A stretch of DNA of 64,000 nt from DASQPR01 sp963727415 (GCA_963727415.1 CAVSGF010000008.1:220550-284549); one strand, 5' to 3'; positions 26,062 to 34,732 are shown, counted from the first letter of the stretch. Numbers and translations: made by a program. Notes: generated from the letters alone by a model not told the origin.

Positions 26062-27045
26062 GTGAATTCGCAGCGAACCGTCGACTGGGACGGCGACGCG
26101 ATCGTCGCCATCGATCAGTGTGCGCTTCCGCACGAGCAGCGGTGGCTGCGGATCGCGGACGTGGACGAACTGATCAGCGCCATCCGTAGGCTGGCCGTGC
26201 GGGGAGCGCCGGCGCTCGGCGGTGCAGGCGCTCTCGGTGTGGCGCTGCTGGCCCGGCAGTACCCGGCCGAGGAGGTTCCGGACCATGCGGAGCGGCTGGC
26301 CTCGGCCCGGCCCACGGCGGTGAACCTGCGGTGGGGCGTGACCAGCGCGCTGCGACGACTCGCCGATGGCCCGGACGCCGTACTCGCCACGGCTCTTGCC
26401 ATCCTGGACGCCGATGTGGCCGCCAACATGGAGGCATCGCGGCAGGCCGCCGACCTGATCCGCGCCTTGGTCCCGCGGAGGCCGCTGCGGCTGCTGACAC
26501 ACTGCAATGCTGGACGCCTCGCCACCGTGGGGTGGGGTACCGCGCTCGGCGTCGTCTGGCACCTTCATGGCGACGGTGACATCGAGTACGTACTGGCCGA
26601 CGAGTCCCGGCCGCTGCTCCAGGGTGCCCGGCTGACGGCCTTCGAACTCGATGAGGCCGGCGTACCGTACCGGATCTGCCCGGACTCGGCGGCCGCGGCG
26701 GCGATGTCGCTGGGCATGGTCGACGCGGTGGTGGTCGGCGCGGACCGGATCACCAGCGGCGGCGATGTCGCCAACAAGATCGGGACATATGGGGTTGCGC
26801 TGGCGGCGGCCCGCCACCGGATTCCGTTCGTCGTGGTGGCCCCCGAGTCCACCCTGGACGAGGATCTGGAAGATGGGTCCGAGATCCAGATCGAGCAGCG
26901 CGATCCGGTGGAGGTGACGCACTTCGCCGGTACCGAGGTCGCGCCGAAGAATGCCGGAGCGTTCAACCCCGCGTTCGATGTCACACCCCGTGCCCTGGTG
27001 ACCGCGGTCGTCACCGAGCGGCGGGTGTGGCGCCTGGGCCGTTGA
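26062..27045 (+). CDS. mtnA: S-methyl-5-thioribose-1-phosphate isomerase
   Basis: A 327-residue enzyme that converts methylthioribose 1-phosphate (or 5-deoxyribose 1-phosphate) to the ribulose 1-phosphate form during recycling of methylthioadenosine and related by-products. The family motifs are present: the RGAPALGGAGALG loop near residue 50, HCNAGRLATVGWGTALG with the catalytic Cys near residue 153, and VVGADRITSGGDVANKIGTY with the catalytic Asp near residue 232. C-terminal NPAFDVTPRALVTAVVTE is typical. It is convergent with, and overlaps by 35 bp, a class II aldolase gene that fits the next step of the DHAP shunt. Confidence 0.94.
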   Translation: MNSQRTVDWDGDAIVAIDQCALPHEQRWLRIADVDELISAIRRLAVRGAPALGGAGALGVALLARQYPAEEVPDHAERLASARPTAVNLRWGVTSALRRLADGPDAVLATALAILDADVAANMEASRQAADLIRALVPRRPLRLLTHCNAGRLATVGWGTALGVVWHLHGDGDIEYVLADESRPLLQGARLTAFELDEAGVPYRICPDSAAAAAMSLGMVDAVVVGADRITSGGDVANKIGTYGVALAAARHRIPFVVVAPESTLDEDLEDGSEIQIEQRDPVEVTHFAGTEVAPKNAGAFNPAFDVTPRALVTAVVTERRVWRLGR

Positions 27046-27694
27046 GCCCGGCGGCATCGGGGTCGCGGTTGACGCCGTAGCCACTGAGCTTGCCCGCGAC
27101 GCGTTCGATCTCGTCGGCCGGGAGCAGCCGCGGGTTGCCGGCGGCGGCCGCACGCAGCCACACGTCGCAGAGCCACTCGAGATACTGAGCCCGGGAGTAC
27201 GCGGTGGCGAGGTCGGTCCCGATCGTCACGGTGCCGTGGTTGGCGAGCAGGCAGCCGGTACGCCCGGCCAGCGCGGTCCGTACCGAGGCGGCTAGTTCCG
27301 GCGTGCCATAGGTGGCATATCCGGCGACCCGGACATCACCCCCGAACATCGCGACCAGGTAGTGGACCGGTGGGAGCACGTCGACCAGCGTGGACGCGGC
27401 GGTGGCCGCGACCGAGTGGGTGTGGACCACCGCCCGCGCGTCGGTGTCCCGGTAGATCGCCAGGTGCATGGCCAGCTCGCTGGTCGGGGGCAGCGGCGCG
27501 ACCACCGGTGTGCCCTCGCGGTCGTGCACCCCGACCAGGTCCGGGGTCAGCTGATCGTAGGGCAGGCCGCTCGGGCTGACCGCGATCAGGTCGCCGTGCC
27601 GCACCGAGACATTTCCGGACGTACCGACGACCAGGCCGTCGGTGACCATGCGGCGGCAGTACGCGACCACGTCGCGCCGTTGATCGTCGAGCAC
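27011..27694 (-). CDS. Class II aldolase, likely DHAP-shunt (methylthio/deoxy)ribulose-1-phosphate aldolase
   Basis: A 227-residue zinc aldolase of the fuculose-1-phosphate aldolase / MtnB superfamily. Phosphate loop SGNVSVR (~28), SPSGLPYDQL, the acid residue in TSELAMHLAIY (~70), the zinc pair in AVVHTHS (~90) and the third His in LLANHGTVTIG (~150) are all present. The TSE-x-x-MH form is aldolase-like, not the SAETLLH-type typical of MtnB dehydratases as I recall it. With mtnA next door the best guess is cleavage of 5-methylthio- or 5-deoxyribulose 1-phosphate to DHAP and an aldehyde. The GTG start has TAGGGT 6 nt upstream. MtnB is the main alternative. Confidence 0.82.
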   Translation of the reverse strand: MLDDQRRDVVAYCRRMVTDGLVVGTSGNVSVRHGDLIAVSPSGLPYDQLTPDLVGVHDREGTPVVAPLPPTSELAMHLAIYRDTDARAVVHTHSVAATAASTLVDVLPPVHYLVAMFGGDVRVAGYATYGTPELAASVRTALAGRTGCLLANHGTVTIGTDLATAYSRAQYLEWLCDVWLRAAAAGNPRLLPADEIERVAGKLSGYGVNRDPDAAGLNGPGATPAAR

Positions 27695-27700
27695 TCGCTC

Positions 27701-27706
27701 ACCCTA
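27701..27706 (-). promoter_or_regulatory. TAGGGT -10 box, leaderless promoter of the aldolase gene
   Basis: Ends 6 nt before the GTG at 27694. Confidence 0.5.
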
Positions 27707-28084
27707 ACCGCGAGCCTGCCCTCTATCCGGTGCTGGGCGCCCGCCGACGATCGGTGCCACTGGCCGCGGCTGGAGGGCACCCGATTGCGCGGAGAAACGT
27801 CGCGCTGGTCACACCGAGGCACCCTCCAGGTCACACTCCGTCTCGGTCGCGCTGGGGGCGCCGTCCTGGTCACGGCCAGAGGTCGCTGGATCGAATCGGC
27901 GGTGAATGCGCTGGAAAACGGCGCCCGATCGCGGCTGCCGGCCGCTGCCCGATCGGGCGGACTTACCCGGTCGTTCGGTACCCGCCGACAAAGTTGGCGT
28001 AGTGAGAACGCGGGACACTTGTGTTGATCTTGTAAACTTCACCGACGTAACCCGAAGTGCCTGAAGTGCCCCCTGGAGGTATCG
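27707..28084. other. 378 bp divergent region upstream of the LCP gene
   Basis: No coding-like frame. The last ~100 bp (27965-28060) is AT-richer than the rest and contains ttgatcttgtaaact, a plausible promoter zone for the LCP gene. A CTGGAGG Shine-Dalgarno lies just before the GTG at 28085, so this gene has a leader. Confidence 0.35.
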
Positions 28085-29443
28085 GTGCAGCCGAACCGGC
28101 CTTACGAACCGCGTGGCGCCACCTACGGGTCGGCGCAACCCGCCGGCGGCGGCGCGCCGCGTGGCGGTGCCGGGCCCTATGGTGGCGGCCAGCCCCGTGG
28201 CGGTGGAGTCTATGGCGGCTCCCGCGATGCAGGTCCGGCAGCCAGGCCCGCCGGTGCGCGGGCGGGTGCCCGCCCCAAGCCCAGGTCGGGCGCGGGGCCC
28301 GGTGGCAGACCGCCGAGGCGGCCGGGCGGAGGCCCGCCGAAGCGGCGGGGTCCGATCTGGTCAAAGCTGCTGATCGGGTTCGGGTCCCTGCTGATCGTGC
28401 TCAGCATCGGGGCATTCGGAGTCCTCGAAGAGGGCCTGCATCAGCTCAACGGCGCGGTCAAGAAGGGTGACCTGTTCTCCGGCTCGGACGCGGTCACCGG
28501 AAAGAACATCGACGGCCCGATCAATCTGCTCATAGTGGGCGTGGACGCGAGCGGGAAGCGCACCGACTCGATCATCATCGCGCACATCCCGGCGTCGCAC
28601 GACCGGATGTATCTCATATCGCTGCCACGAGACACGAAGGTGAACGTCCCCGGCGGCGGCACCAACAAGATCAATTCAACGTTCAACCGCGGATTCGCGA
28701 ACCTCGCAAATACCATCAAGTTGAACTACGGGATCTCCTTCAACGGCGGTCTCACGGTCAACTTCAACGGCTTCAAGGACATCATCAACAAGCTCCATGG
28801 CATTGACATGTACGTGGACGAGACCACGCACTCGATTCATCACGGCTACATCCACAATGACAAGTCGCAGCACGCCAAGCCGTACAAGATCGATCCCAAT
28901 ACCGGCGTGCCCATCTGCTACGACAAGCGGTACACGTTCGACTCCAACCCGGACAAATGCACGCTGCCCGGCGTCAAGGAAGTGACCTACCCGAAAGGGA
29001 TGTACCACTTCAACGCCTATGACGCGCTCGACTTCGTCCGGTGCCGCGACGGCCTCAAGGGCACCGACTATGGACGCCAGCGCCACCAGCAGCAGTTCAT
29101 CAAGGCAGTCATGCAGAAGGCCTACGACCAGGGCATGTCGAACCCGACCAAGCTGCTCGGGTTCGCCAAGGCGCTGAAGAAGGCGTTCACCTTCGACGGG
29201 CTCAACACCTCGCTGACCGACTGGGTGTTCACCCTCAAGTCGATCAGCCCGAGCTCGGTCATCACCATCAAGACCAACGGAGGCAACTACGTGCAGGCAC
29301 CGGGCCCACCGGACGGCAATGGTTCCGAGCAGGGACTCAACGCCGACACCATGGCGCTGCTCGCCGCGGTTCGCGACGACAAGGGTTCCGGCGACCCGGT
29401 CGCCACGTTCATCGAGTCGCATGGTGACTGGCTTGCCGGCTGA
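28085..29443 (+). CDS. LytR-CpsA-Psr (LCP) family cell-wall glycopolymer ligase
   Basis: A 452-residue protein that should attach teichoic-acid-like polymers or arabinogalactan to peptidoglycan outside the membrane. Residues 1-90 are a cytoplasmic Gly/Pro/Arg-rich low-complexity tail. A membrane helix spans ~93-117 (SKLLIGFGSLLIVLSIGAF). The LCP domain follows with INLLIVGVDA, RTDSIIIAHIP (conserved Arg-Thr-Asp-Ser), YLISLPRDTKV and DALDFVRCRDGLKGTDYGRQRHQQ. Two Cys residues in the insert (PICYDKRYTFDSNPDKC) may form a disulfide. Length is normal. GTG with a strong GGAGG site. Confidence 0.92.
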   Translation: MQPNRPYEPRGATYGSAQPAGGGAPRGGAGPYGGGQPRGGGVYGGSRDAGPAARPAGARAGARPKPRSGAGPGGRPPRRPGGGPPKRRGPIWSKLLIGFGSLLIVLSIGAFGVLEEGLHQLNGAVKKGDLFSGSDAVTGKNIDGPINLLIVGVDASGKRTDSIIIAHIPASHDRMYLISLPRDTKVNVPGGGTNKINSTFNRGFANLANTIKLNYGISFNGGLTVNFNGFKDIINKLHGIDMYVDETTHSIHHGYIHNDKSQHAKPYKIDPNTGVPICYDKRYTFDSNPDKCTLPGVKEVTYPKGMYHFNAYDALDFVRCRDGLKGTDYGRQRHQQQFIKAVMQKAYDQGMSNPTKLLGFAKALKKAFTFDGLNTSLTDWVFTLKSISPSSVITIKTNGGNYVQAPGPPDGNGSEQGLNADTMALLAAVRDDKGSGDPVATFIESHGDWLAG

Positions 29444-29960
29444 CCGCGACCCGCAGCAGCCGGACCGGCGGATCGCCGATTCCGCTGAGTTGCTGCTCGA
29501 CTACCTGGACTATTACCGTGCCGTGATCGCCCGCAAGATCGACGGGCTCAGCGACGCCGAGTTGCGAGAGTCCCGGCTGCCGTCCGGCTGGTCTCCGCTT
29601 GAGCTGGTCAAGCACCTGGTTTACATGGAGCGACGGTGGCTGCGGTGGGGGTTCCTGGCGGAGCCGGTCGCCGACCCGTTCGGAGACCAGGTCGACGGCC
29701 GCTGGCGTCTGGCTCCGGCCGATAGCGGTGCCAGCCTGATCGCGGCACTGCACGAAGGCGGCCTGCGCACCAGGGCGATTGTGACGGCGGCCCGGCTCGA
29801 CGATGTCGCCAAGGTCGGCGGGCGGTTCCACCCCGGTGACCCGAAACCGCCGCCGACCCTGGCCTGGATCCTGGTCCATGTTTTCGAGGAGTACGCCCGC
29901 CACGCCGGGCACCTGGACGTCACGCGGGAGCTGATCGACGGCGTGACCGGAGTAGCCTGA
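29421..29960 (+). CDS. DinB-fold (DUF664) protein
   Basis: About 179 residues of the DinB/YfiT superfamily. SAELLLDYLDYYRAVIARKI, then SGWSPLELVKHLVYMERRWLRWGF with the first metal His, and VHVFEEYARHAGHLDVTRELIDG with the closing HxxxH pair are the DUF664 pattern. The ATG at 29421 overlaps the LCP coding end by 23 bp in another frame, indicating co-transcription. The activity is probably metal- and thiol-dependent, inferred from family only. It is convergent with the GDPD gene. Confidence 0.85.
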   Translation: MVTGLPADRDPQQPDRRIADSAELLLDYLDYYRAVIARKIDGLSDAELRESRLPSGWSPLELVKHLVYMERRWLRWGFLAEPVADPFGDQVDGRWRLAPADSGASLIAALHEGGLRTRAIVTAARLDDVAKVGGRFHPGDPKPPPTLAWILVHVFEEYARHAGHLDVTRELIDGVTGVA

Positions 29961-29978
29961 CCGCCGTGGCCCCGGTCG

Positions 29979-30695
29979 TTATACCGGCCCCGTCGCATGG
30001 CCAGGGCGGGACAACGCCAATGCCGGTCGTTCCGTTATCAGTGTGTCCACCCGCTCGTCCCGCAGGAAGGTCTGGATCAGACCCGGCTGGTTGACCGTCC
30101 ACACCATCGTGCCGATCCCGACGTGGCGGCACAGATCCAGGACGCCGAGCCGGGCCAGGCGGTGATGAACGGCCACCGCATCGGCGCCGGACGCCGCTAC
30201 CCGGGCCAGCGGGCGCAACTCCGACCATCTGGTCTGCACTGCCTTCGACCAGCGGATCTCATGCCAGCCACGGCCCAGTGACAGCGCGGCGTAGACGTCC
30301 GGCCGGTGTTCCTTCGCCGCCGCGATCACACGGTCGGAGCCGGTCACCACGAACCGATCCGGCGCCCCGAGGATCTCAAGTGCGAGATCGACGATCTCCG
30401 CCTCGAAGCCCGGCTCCTTGACGTCGATGTGCGCCTTGGCGCGACCGGCGATCAGGCGCAGCAACGCTGCCACGGTGAACGCTTCCTCGCCGAGGTCGGC
30501 CAGGTCGAGGTGCCGGGGGTAGCGCCCGCGACGCTCGGCCGCCTTGTCGTGGTAGGCCACCAGATGCCCATCGCGGGTGCGCTGGGCGTCGAACTCGACA
30601 TAGTCCACGCCGAGCGTGACGGCGTGCTGGTAGGCCGCCCACGTTCCAGGCACCGCGGCCTCGCCGCCGCCGCGATGCGCCGAGATCGCTACCAC
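29979..30695 (-). CDS. Glycerophosphodiester phosphodiesterase family protein
   Basis: A 238-residue TIM-barrel enzyme expected to hydrolyse glycerophosphodiesters to glycerol 3-phosphate and an alcohol. The catalytic block is present: AHRGGG (first His), GVDYVEFDAQRTRDGHLVAYHD (Glu, Asp and second His), then KAHIDVKE with the third acidic ligand. The usual ENT after HRG is replaced by PGTW, a mild deviation. VDTLITERPALALS is the usual C-terminal strand. There is no signal peptide, so it is cytoplasmic. The GTG start is placed 6 nt after TACCGT. Confidence 0.87.
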   Translation of the reverse strand: MVAISAHRGGGEAAVPGTWAAYQHAVTLGVDYVEFDAQRTRDGHLVAYHDKAAERRGRYPRHLDLADLGEEAFTVAALLRLIAGRAKAHIDVKEPGFEAEIVDLALEILGAPDRFVVTGSDRVIAAAKEHRPDVYAALSLGRGWHEIRWSKAVQTRWSELRPLARVAASGADAVAVHHRLARLGVLDLCRHVGIGTMVWTVNQPGLIQTFLRDERVDTLITERPALALSRPGHATGPV

Positions 30696-30701
30696 CCTCC
30701 G

Positions 30702-30707
30702 ACGGTA
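30702..30707 (-). promoter_or_regulatory. TACCGT -10 box, leaderless promoter of the GDPD gene
   Basis: Ends 6 nt before the GTG at 30695. A GGAGG directly abuts the start codon, too close to serve as a Shine-Dalgarno. Confidence 0.5.
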
Positions 30708-30728
30708 TCGGCGCCGTACCCGCCGTGG

Positions 30729-32051
30729 CTACCGCTTCGACCGGCCGGCGCTCGGGCGTTTAAGCAGCTCCGGAGTCGCCGTGTCCAGCGGCACGTTCGC
30801 GGCGTCGACGAGGCCGAGTTGGACCGCCTGCCGGCGGCTGAACAGCCCGACCGCCCAATCGGCGGCCACCCCGAGCCGGTTGGCCGGCAAGGCCATCCAG
30901 TGGTAGCCCGTGGTAACGGCGAAGGCGGGCAACCCGGACAGCGGCACATGCAGGGGGTTCGCCGCCGCCGCGCCGTCGGCGAGGTCCACGGTGAAGCCGA
31001 GATCGTGATGGCGGTACTCGCGGCGGGGCTTGCCGGTCAGGGTCGCGATGATGTTCTCGGCGGCCAGCTTGCCCTGTCGCTGAGCGTGCTGCGCGGTCAT
31101 CGCCGTCGTCTGGCCGGGCATGGTGAGGTCGGGTACCGCCGCGGCGTCGCCGACCGCGTACACGTCCGGGTGGTCCGGCACGGTCAGATCGGTGTTCACC
31201 ACCAACCGGCCTTTCTCGGTCGGCAGCCCGGTCGACTCGATGAGCGGGTCCGGCCGCACCCCGACGCACCACACCAGGGTCCGGCTCGGCAGGAATGTGC
31301 CGTCGGACAGGCGTGCCCCGTCCGCGGTCGCCTCAGTCACCGAACAGCCCACCCGGATGTCCACGCCACGCCGCCGCAGCACCCGATCCGCGGTACGCGA
31401 CATCCGCTTGTCCAGACCGGGCAGCACCCGATCGGCCGTGTCCAGCAGGTACCAGCGAGGCTTCGTGCCACGCAGCCGAGGCCGGCTGCGGACAATCGAC
31501 TCGACGAGGCGCTGACCATGCGCGAGCACCTCGGTGCCGGTGTAGCCGGCCCCCACCACGATGAAGGTCAGCCGGGCCGCGCGCTCGGCCGGGTCGTCGG
31601 TGGAGTCGGCCATCTCCACCTGCCGGGTCAGGTGCTCGCGGAGGAACAGCGCCTCCGGGATACCACGAAATCCGTGCGCGTGATCGGCGATACCGGGAAT
31701 CGGCAGCAGCTTGTTCACACTGCCGGCCGCGAGAACCAGCAGATCGTACGGAACCTCGGCGGACTGGCCCTCCGGATCCTCGCAGGTCACCACGCGGCGT
31801 GCCACGTCGATGCCGGTCGCCTCGGCCAGGTGCAGGCGAACATGCGGCAGCGTCGCCGGAAGCGGTACGGCCACCCGCGTGGCGTTGAGCAAGCCGCCCG
31901 CTACCTGTGGCAATAACGGCAGGTAGAGGAAGTAATCGGTAGGATTGATTAGCGTGATGGCGACATGATCGCCGGCGAGCTTGCTCAGTCGCCGGGCACA
32001 ATGGAAGCCAGCGAATCCGGCACCAACCACGACGACACGAGTTCGATCCAC
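30729..32051 (-). CDS. NAD(P)/FAD-dependent oxidoreductase, type II NADH dehydrogenase-like
   Basis: A 440-residue flavoprotein. An FAD-binding Rossmann motif opens the protein (VVVVGAGFAGFHCARRL), followed by LINPTDYFLYLPLLPQVAGG. The second nucleotide motif is FIVVGAGYTGTEV near residue 165. DVYAVGDAAAVPD closes the FAD site at about 285, then the C-terminal membrane-associated part. This is the NDH-2 / Ndh layout, so it may pass electrons from NAD(P)H to quinone without pumping protons. Start GTG 32051 is chosen because AGAGGT lies 7 nt upstream and the Rossmann motif begins within six residues; the frame extends further upstream but without conserved sequence. Confidence 0.87.
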   Translation of the reverse strand: MDRTRVVVVGAGFAGFHCARRLSKLAGDHVAITLINPTDYFLYLPLLPQVAGGLLNATRVAVPLPATLPHVRLHLAEATGIDVARRVVTCEDPEGQSAEVPYDLLVLAAGSVNKLLPIPGIADHAHGFRGIPEALFLREHLTRQVEMADSTDDPAERAARLTFIVVGAGYTGTEVLAHGQRLVESIVRSRPRLRGTKPRWYLLDTADRVLPGLDKRMSRTADRVLRRRGVDIRVGCSVTEATADGARLSDGTFLPSRTLVWCVGVRPDPLIESTGLPTEKGRLVVNTDLTVPDHPDVYAVGDAAAVPDLTMPGQTTAMTAQHAQRQGKLAAENIIATLTGKPRREYRHHDLGFTVDLADGAAAANPLHVPLSGLPAFAVTTGYHWMALPANRLGVAADWAVGLFSRRQAVQLGLVDAANVPLDTATPELLKRPSAGRSKR

Positions 32052-32260
32052 GTGTGCACCTCTCGCTTCGGGTGGCTCGGTCCTCGGCGCCGTGTTCACC
32101 GGTTCCACCAGGGCCGGTACGGGCGCCGGAAGGCCATCCACCTGATGGCTCCGAGTGCCGCCCAGCAGCGAGGCCGGCTCAAGGATCAAACCTACTGCAC
32201 ACCGGCTCGCATACCCGACAATATGGTTTTCACACACCAGAATGTGGGCAGGAATCCGCT

Positions 32261-32665
32261 ATGGACACGCAATCGGCATCGACGGCAGATCTGATCAGTC
32301 AGGCTTCACAGCAGATCAGCACGCTTGTTCGTGACGAGCTGGCGCTCGCCAAGGCAGAGCTGGCCGAGAAGGGAAAGCGCGCCGGGATGGGCGGTGGCCT
32401 GCTCGGCGGCGCCGGCGTGCTGTCGCTGTACGGGCTGGGGCTGCTGATCGCGCTCGCGGTGGTGGCACTGGCGATCGTGTGGCCGGCGTGGCTGGCCGTA
32501 CTGGTGGTGACGGTGGTTGTGTTCGCCGTCGCCGCGCTCGCGGCCCTGGTGGGCCGCCGCCAGTTGCAGCGGGCCGTTCCGCCGGTTCCGGCTGAAGCCG
32601 CCGCCGGGTTCGCGGCCGACGTCGAGGCATTGAAGTCCGCGATGAAGGAAGGACGGCAGCGATGA
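32261..32665 (+). CDS. Phage-holin-like actinobacterial protein (Holin-X, PF07332-like)
   Basis: A 134-residue protein: an amphipathic N-terminus (ADLISQASQQISTLVRDELALAKAELAEKGKRAG), then two membrane helices (about 48-74 and 78-104) and a short basic tail. This is the actinobacterial Holin-X pattern, a chromosomal membrane protein family. No other phage gene is near, so it is not a prophage marker. The ATG has AGGA 7 nt upstream. It overlaps the DUF3618 gene by 4 bp (ATGA), the usual pairing in actinomycetes. Confidence 0.85.
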   Translation: MDTQSASTADLISQASQQISTLVRDELALAKAELAEKGKRAGMGGGLLGGAGVLSLYGLGLLIALAVVALAIVWPAWLAVLVVTVVVFAVAALAALVGRRQLQRAVPPVPAEAAAGFAADVEALKSAMKEGRQR

Positions 32666-33219
32666 CCGCAGCCGACCGCGTCAACCGCTCCACATCCCAG
32701 GCGATGGCCGACCGGATGGTCCCACCCGGCTCCACCACGGTACCGGCGGCGGATCTGGCGGCCACCGTACCGGGCGGCCCGGTGGCCGAGGTGGAGCCGA
32801 CCCAGGTGCAGCCCACCGCCACCAAGCCGGCCCGGCCGAAGCCGGAGGGTAAGGAGCGTCGGGAAGGCAAGGCCGCCGCCACCGGCAACGCGGCCGCCAC
32901 CGGTAGTAAGGCGGCCGGCGCCGAACAAGCCGCGGTGACCAAGGCGCCGACCGCGGCGGAACTGCGGGCTGAGATCGCCGCGACCCGAGCGGACCTGGGC
33001 GCGACCGTGGCGGCGCTGGTCGCCAGGGCCGACGTCAGGAGCCGGACCCAGGAAGCGGTCACGCAACGTATCTCCGCCATCAAGGCGTCCACCTCGGAGA
33101 CCGCCCACCGGGTCAAGGACACCGCCGGAGCGCAGGCGCGCCGGCCGCTGCCGTGGATCGCGATCGCCGCGATGGCGGCCGCCGTGACCGGCGTGATCGT
33201 CTGGCGGCGCCGCCGCTGA
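32662..33219 (+). CDS. DUF3618 domain protein
   Basis: 185 residues. The N-terminal ~90 are Ala/Pro/Lys/Thr-rich and disordered. The DUF3618 core follows: TAAELRAEIAATRADLGATVAALVARADV, a helical region, and a C-terminal membrane anchor (WIAIAAMAAAVTGVIVW) ending in an Arg-rich tail. It is translationally coupled to the Holin-X gene. Proteins of this pair are thought to be envelope stress or membrane-associated factors, but the function is not established. Confidence 0.85.
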   Translation: MTAADRVNRSTSQAMADRMVPPGSTTVPAADLAATVPGGPVAEVEPTQVQPTATKPARPKPEGKERREGKAAATGNAAATGSKAAGAEQAAVTKAPTAAELRAEIAATRADLGATVAALVARADVRSRTQEAVTQRISAIKASTSETAHRVKDTAGAQARRPLPWIAIAAMAAAVTGVIVWRRRR

Positions 33220-33231
33220 CCTTTCGCGGCC

Positions 33232-33945
33232 ATGCGCACCGGCACGTCCGGATGGATGTACGACGACTGGCGGGGCCGGTTCTACCCGCCGGGCGTACCC
33301 AAACGTGCCTGGCTCGGCCACTACGCCGGCGTGTTCGACACGGTCGAGGTCAACAACGCCTTCTACCGGCTGCCGGATCGCGACACCTTCGCGGGCTGGC
33401 GGGAGCAGGTGCCGGCCGGCTTCCGTTTCGCCGTCAAGATGAGCCGCTACCTCACGCATATCAAGCGGCTGCGGGATCCCGAAGAGCCGGTGTCGCGGTT
33501 CCTCGATCACGCTGCCGGTCTCGGTGACCGGATGGGGCCGGTGCTCCTGCAGTTGCCGCCGAACCTCCGCGCCGACGCCGGGCTGCTCGACGCCACGCTG
33601 GCCTGCTTTCCGCCTGACATGCGGGTGGCGGTCGAGCCACGGCACGAGTCCTGGAACGCCACCGGGATCCGCGGCGTGCTAGCCGCCCGCGGGGCCGCGC
33701 TGGCCTGGGCCGACCGGCTGGGCCGGCCGGTCACTCCACTATGGACCACAGCGGATTGGGGCTACCTGCGCTTGCATGAAGGCCGGGCGACACCGAAGCC
33801 GGAGTACGGTCGCGCCGCGCTGCGCTCCTGGCACCGTCGGCTGACCGCGGCGTACGGTGACGATCCGGACGCGTACGTGTACTTCAACAACGACCACGGT
33901 GGCGCCGCCGTCCGCAACGCCGAGCGGTTCCGGTCTATCCGCTAG
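33232..33945 (+). CDS. DUF72 (YecE-like) protein
   Basis: A 237-residue TIM-barrel protein. RTGTSGWMYDDWRGRFYPPG, FDTVEVNNAFYRLPDRDTF, FRFAVKMSRYLTHIKRL, VAVEPRHESW and YVYFNNDHGGAAVRNA are all standard DUF72 blocks. The biochemical role of DUF72 is not known. It starts 13 bp after the DUF3618 stop and is probably in the same operon. It overlaps the convergent GNAT gene by 11 bp. Confidence 0.88.
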   Translation: MRTGTSGWMYDDWRGRFYPPGVPKRAWLGHYAGVFDTVEVNNAFYRLPDRDTFAGWREQVPAGFRFAVKMSRYLTHIKRLRDPEEPVSRFLDHAAGLGDRMGPVLLQLPPNLRADAGLLDATLACFPPDMRVAVEPRHESWNATGIRGVLAARGAALAWADRLGRPVTPLWTTADWGYLRLHEGRATPKPEYGRAALRSWHRRLTAAYGDDPDAYVYFNNDHGGAAVRNAERFRSIR

Positions 33946-34720
33946 CCGACCACCAGGTCGCCGTCCCGGCAACGGTGAAGCCCATCGACTCGTAGAGCGG
34001 GCGCCCCGCGCTGGACGCGGTGAGCGTGATCGGCCGATCCGGCAGGGCGGCGATGGCTCCGTACATCAGGGACCGGCCGACCCCGTTCGATCGATGCTCG
34101 GGCATGGTCGTCACCCAATAGAACCCGACCGCCTCACCGTCATCGACGGCCAGGCACGCGCCGGCCGGCACGCCGTCGCGCCCGGCCAGGAAGAACCGGA
34201 CACCGGCATGATCGAGCAGGCCACGGCCGAACATGGACCCGGGCTGGTACGGCAAGAACGGTTCGAGCGGGAAGCCGGTGACAATCGTGCGCTCGGCGAG
34301 CAGCAGGTCGGTCGCGGAACCGGCCGGCCGAACCGGCAGGTCCGGTGTTGGTAGGTCCGGTGTTGGTAGGTTCGGTGTTGGCAGGTTCGGTCCGCCGGAG
34401 CGCACCATAACCGGTAGCTGGCGGGAAGCGAGCCGGCCAGACGCGGCACCGGGCAGATCGGACACGCCGATCCGGCTGAACGCGTCCTCCACGACGACGC
34501 GCCCGGTCCACCGATCGACACGCTGACCGATCGCTTCGCGGTCCGCGTCCGGGCTGGTGGTGAGGATGCGGCGGCCGAGCCGAGCACGATCCCGGAGGTC
34601 GAAGAACCCGTCGCCTCGCTCCACCACGTATCCCCGCGACATCGCAACCGCATTCCACATCGCTGCCGCGTTTGCGGCGGCCAGACGGAGCTGGTCGGTT
34701 GCGAACCGCTGATCGGTCAT
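33935..34720 (-). CDS. GNAT N-acetyltransferase with an in-frame pentapeptide repeat
   Basis: 261 residues. The acetyl-CoA-binding core is in the C-terminal half: EAVGFYWVTTMPEHRSNGVGRSLMYGAIAAL, then ITLTASSAGRPLYESMGF. The N-terminal half resembles the substrate domain of two-part GNAT proteins. Between them sits a repeat of five-residue units (LPTPN / LPTPD, about residues 110-128) encoded by a 15 bp tandem array. It likely forms a Pro-rich linker. The ATG has TACCGT 6 nt upstream. Substrate unknown. It overlaps the convergent DUF72 gene by 11 bp. Confidence 0.84.
   Translation of the reverse strand: MTDQRFATDQLRLAAANAAAMWNAVAMSRGYVVERGDGFFDLRDRARLGRRILTTSPDADREAIGQRVDRWTGRVVVEDAFSRIGVSDLPGAASGRLASRQLPVMVRSGGPNLPTPNLPTPDLPTPDLPVRPAGSATDLLLAERTIVTGFPLEPFLPYQPGSMFGRGLLDHAGVRFFLAGRDGVPAGACLAVDDGEAVGFYWVTTMPEHRSNGVGRSLMYGAIAALPDRPITLTASSAGRPLYESMGFTVAGTATWWSASG
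34335..34394. repeat. 15 bp tandem array inside the GNAT coding region, four copies
   Basis: Copies of ggtaggtccggtgtt in exact register keep the reading frame and encode a pentapeptide repeat. Confidence 0.88.
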
Positions 34721-34726
34721 GGCCAG

Positions 34727-34732
34727 ACGGTA
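34727..34732 (-). promoter_or_regulatory. TACCGT -10 box, leaderless promoter of the GNAT gene
   Basis: Ends 6 nt before the ATG at 34720. Confidence 0.5.

Noticed and set aside
32261..32665. Holin-like gene as a prophage sign
   Set aside because: It is the chromosomal actinobacterial Holin-X paired with DUF3618; no other phage genes nearby.
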